Below, piece after piece: positions 62,169 to 64,000 of a stretch of DNA of 64,000 bases. The stretch comes from Aquabacter sp. L1I39 (GTDB lineage Bacteria > Pseudomonadota > Alphaproteobacteria > Rhizobiales > Xanthobacteraceae). Under the pieces are notes generated by a model. That model made no database searches and was not told the origin of the DNA. It was given only the letters and a program-made list of their open reading frames with translations. The DNA lies in the NCBI RefSeq assembly GCF_017742835.1, contig NZ_CP072392.1:707388-771387 (forward strand), given 5' to 3'. Each line of letters begins with the position of its first letter. Position 1 is the first letter of the stretch. A program made the position numbers and the translations under genes.

Positions 62169-62602
62169 GGGGCCTTTGGAGGCCCCGGCTTGGCCCCTCC
62201 CCCGCAGAATGTGGTGGGCGCTCGGGGCGCGGCCGGCAAGATGATGCGCCGCGCAGCGGGCTGAGGGGCGTGTGTCCAGCGGAAGCGGCCGGCCAATCGG
62301 TTGTTCGTCCGCTGCACGAGGAAGGCCTGACAGCCTGGAGACAAGACCCTTTTCATGTCGCGGACCAGACGTCTTCCCGGCGTTGAAAGCGGATCATGCG
62401 GCGGGGGCAAGGCTTGCGGGTGTTCGAGCGCAACGAGAAACGTGGACGTCACCTTTGAGGGCGCCGGCAGTGAGGGGCACAGGACGGGACCGTTCGACCG
62501 GCACCGGCCTGGCCGCTTTGCTCTGGCAAACCGGCGGAACGGGCAACACTCCGTCGGTGCGTCCGCACCATCTGACACGTTATGGGGTAATGGAGATCTG
62601 TA
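62169..62602. promoter_or_regulatory. Intergenic region between tssC and hcp
   Basis: About 434 bases. It begins with the hairpin GGGGCC-TTTGGA-GGCCCC at 62169-62186, which lacks a T-run. I see no confident promoter; TGGCAAACC and GGAACGGG near 62525-62540 only loosely recall sigma-54 or EcfG elements. No credible gene lies here. Confidence 0.45.
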
Positions 62603-63097
62603 ATGGCCGACGCTGTTTGCGGATATATCAAGATCGGATCGCTGGAAGGCGAATCTCAGGATTCCGATCATCCGAAGTGGATCGATGTCCTCGCCTGGAG
62701 CTGGGGCATGGACAATCCCACCAATCCTCATGCGGGCAGCGGCTCCGGGGCCACGCTGGCGCATGTGCACAATTTTTCGATCACCAAGCAGGTGGATGCA
62801 TCGAGCGTGAAGCTCGCCCAGTTCCTGCTCAAGGGTGCCCATTTCGACAAGGCCACCTTCAAGCTGCCAAAGACCGGCGGCGACGGGAAGGCCATGATTT
62901 ATTACAAAGTGGAATTTGAGGAAGTGGTGGTGTCTTCCATGAATTTCGGTGGCGGCGGGGGACCCGGCGTCTTTACTGAAAACATCACATTCAGCTTTGC
63001 CAAGTTCAAGGCGACCTACAGCAAGCAGAGCGCCAAGGGCGCCTCCGATGGTGGCGATTCCCTGGGCTGGGATTGCAAGAAAAACCAGGAAGTCTGA
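62603..63097 (+). CDS. hcp: T6SS tube protein Hcp (TssD)
   Basis: 164 residues. Begins MADAVCGYIKIGSLEGESQD and contains HNFSITKQVDASS and an aromatic IYYKVEFEEVVVSS strand, all typical of Hcp. It forms hexameric rings of the expelled tube and can chaperone small effectors. GGAG precedes the ATG. The separation by >350 bases on both sides suggests independent, high-level expression. Confidence 0.94.
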   Translation: MADAVCGYIKIGSLEGESQDSDHPKWIDVLAWSWGMDNPTNPHAGSGSGATLAHVHNFSITKQVDASSVKLAQFLLKGAHFDKATFKLPKTGGDGKAMIYYKVEFEEVVVSSMNFGGGGGPGVFTENITFSFAKFKATYSKQSAKGASDGGDSLGWDCKKNQEV

Positions 63098-63124
63098 CGC
63101 CCGGCTCAATACATCCTGATGCGC

Positions 63125-63150
63125 CGCCGGCCGGATCTTCTCGGCCGGCG
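63125..63150 (+). terminator. GC hairpin after hcp
   Basis: A 9-bp perfect stem with an eight-base loop, 28 bases behind the hcp stop. It has no T-run, so it may be an attenuator or mRNA stabiliser rather than a full terminator. Confidence 0.45.
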
Positions 63151-63325
63151 ATGGCAGGAGACGCGTTCGCTCCAGGCTCCCGGCGACTGCTGCTGGGCGG
63201 CTGAAGGCAGCCTGGGTCGGGCGGATTTCTCGGGGGGACTTTTCGGCGGGAGGACATGGCGGGAGCAAGGGGCAAGGCTCCTTCGCCACCGCCAGCGGCG
63301 GCGGGTCGCCGCGATCCCCCGGATT

Positions 63326-63361
63326 GCTCCTGCGGACGAACATGCTCCTGCGGACAAACAT
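63326..63361. repeat. 18-bp tandem duplication upstream of tssE
   Basis: GCTCCTGCGGACGAACAT followed directly by GCTCCTGCGGACAAACAT, one base different, then a further GCT. Confidence 0.8.
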
Positions 63362-63466
63362 GCTGTCTCGCAAACACGATGGTTCGGCGGTGAATCCACT
63401 GCCGACTTCTCCAGGGCAGGGCAAAAGGCCGTCGGGCCTCTTTGCGAAATCGGGGGCAACAAGGCA

Positions 63467-64000
63467 ATGCGCAGGCGACGCGATTCCATTCGCACCGGCA
63501 TCCCCCTGATGCACGCCTTTCGCACAGCCTTCGTCCATCGCGATGCCAAGATCCCCGCCGACGAACGCGATGCCTTTGGCCGGCGGGTGATCTCTGGCCG
63601 GCGGACCACCGCACGGAGCGCCGTCAGTGAAGCTGTGATGCGCGAGGAAATCGTCCGCGACGTGGAAACCCTCCTCAATACGGTCGCCTTGGCCTCGACC
63701 ATCCCGCTGGATGGCTGCGAGGAAGTTTCCCGCTCGATCGTCAATTTCGGCATCCCCGACCTGGTTCACCGGACCATCGACGATGCGGATCTGGGCGAGG
63801 TGGTCGAGGAGATCGAGACCGCCTTCGGCCACTTCGAGCCGCGCATCGAGCGCTCGTCCCTGGATGTACGCCGCGATCCCGACGTGGATCCGGGCAGCCT
63901 GAAGATCCGCTTTGTCATCGCCTGCGAAGTGCAGCTCAGCGAGCAGAATGCCGCGCTCGAATTCTTCGCCGACATCGCGCTCGACACCGACAAAATCGTC
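63467..64000 (+). CDS. tssE: T6SS baseplate protein TssE (gp25-like), 3' end outside the window
   Basis: 178 codons are visible and the frame is still open at the window edge. The lysozyme-like gp25 wedge domain is recognisable: FGRRVISGRR near residue 38, an acidic helix AVMREEIVRDVETLLNT, then SRSIVNFGIPDLV, the TssE hallmark, and EIETAFGHFEPRI and VDPGSLKIRFVIACEVQ. The start is ATG 63467, with AAGG close upstream; ATG 63509 would cut the conserved leader. tssF, tssG and tssH are expected downstream. Confidence 0.9.
   Translation, partial: MRRRRDSIRTGIPLMHAFRTAFVHRDAKIPADERDAFGRRVISGRRTTARSAVSEAVMREEIVRDVETLLNTVALASTIPLDGCEEVSRSIVNFGIPDLVHRTIDDADLGEVVEEIETAFGHFEPRIERSSLDVRRDPDVDPGSLKIRFVIACEVQLSEQNAALEFFADIALDTDKIV

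Larger units (their letters stand above)
63098..63466. other. Intergenic region between hcp and tssE
   Basis: About 369 gene-free bases. A perfect 9-bp GC hairpin (CGCCGGCCG and CGGCCGGCG, 63125-63150) follows hcp and may attenuate read-through. An 18-bp tandem repeat is at 63326. A small frame at 63324-63509 (MLLRTNMLLRTN...) arises from that repeat and is not supported. Confidence 0.5.

Noticed and set aside
62520..62545. Sigma-54 or EcfG promoter upstream of hcp
   Set aside because: TGGC and GGAAC elements are present, but the required partner boxes are not at the right spacing.
63324..63509. Possible small gene starting MLLRTN repeated
   Set aside because: The repeated peptide comes from the 18-bp DNA duplication; the frame overlaps the tssE start and lacks any other support.
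1..64000. CRISPR arrays, tRNA or rRNA genes, IS elements
   Set aside because: Looked for; the only tandem repeats are short, spacer-less arrays, and no transposase, integrase or RNA gene signature was seen.

Overview
GC-rich DNA, dense divergent and overlapping operons, FixJ-type response regulators, a NarK1-NarK2 fusion, FUSC/DUF1656/HlyD exporter genes and a tagF-tssM-tssL-tssK-tagH type VI secretion order all point to a facultatively denitrifying alphaproteobacterium of the Hyphomicrobiales. Xanthobacteraceae such as Xanthobacter or Azorhizobium are my best guess, but this is inferred from gene content and codon use, not from a marker gene. I see no rRNA, tRNA, insertion sequence, prophage or CRISPR array.

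Layout. 1-10 kb: two AraC regulators around a Tat-exported alpha/beta hydrolase, a CPA1 Na+/H+ antiporter, a bicupin oxalate decarboxylase, a DUF1275 membrane protein, an overlapping peroxiredoxin/DsbA-like pair and an MFS exporter. 10-25 kb: stress and low-oxygen block read mostly leftward: cydAB (bd-type quinol oxidase), poxB, a YdeP/FdhF-like molybdoenzyme, a FUSC-DUF1656-HlyD efflux set; then, rightward, a PAS histidine kinase, a FixJ/LuxR response regulator, a stand-alone receiver and Dps, followed by a leftward small secreted protein. 25-30 kb: a small catabolic/uptake island (solute-binding protein, cupin, NIPSNAP, IclR regulator, SDR dehydrogenase). 30-46 kb: respiratory nitrate reduction: a Crp/Fnr regulator divergent from narK-narG-narH-narJ-narI, a parvulin isomerase, a Cys-tailed small protein, a beta-carbonic anhydrase, moaA, a MoaB/Mog protein and a second Crp/Fnr regulator, facing nnrS. 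46-64 kb: a T6SS locus: tagF-tssM-tssL-tssK-tagH leftward, PAAR rightward, a small unknown plus vgrG leftward, then tssA, tssB, tssC, hcp and the start of tssE rightward; the locus runs off the window.

How the parts fit. In the 1-25 kb stretch a recurring intergenic palindrome (AWAC-N4-GTWT, about ten copies) precedes the hydrolase/AraC pair, the peroxiredoxin operon, poxB-cydAB, the YdeP-like gene, the efflux/two-component divergent region, the receiver, dps and the small secreted protein. The most economical reading is a regulon of the FixJ-type response regulator encoded in the middle of it, joining alternative respiration, pyruvate oxidation, efflux and oxidative/starvation protection. 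The nar block is a self-contained operon with its own transporter, cofactor synthesis and FNR-type operators. The T6SS locus carries four different short tandem repeats in or next to its intergenic regions and an Ala-rich insertion in its PAAR tip; these are its least explained parts.
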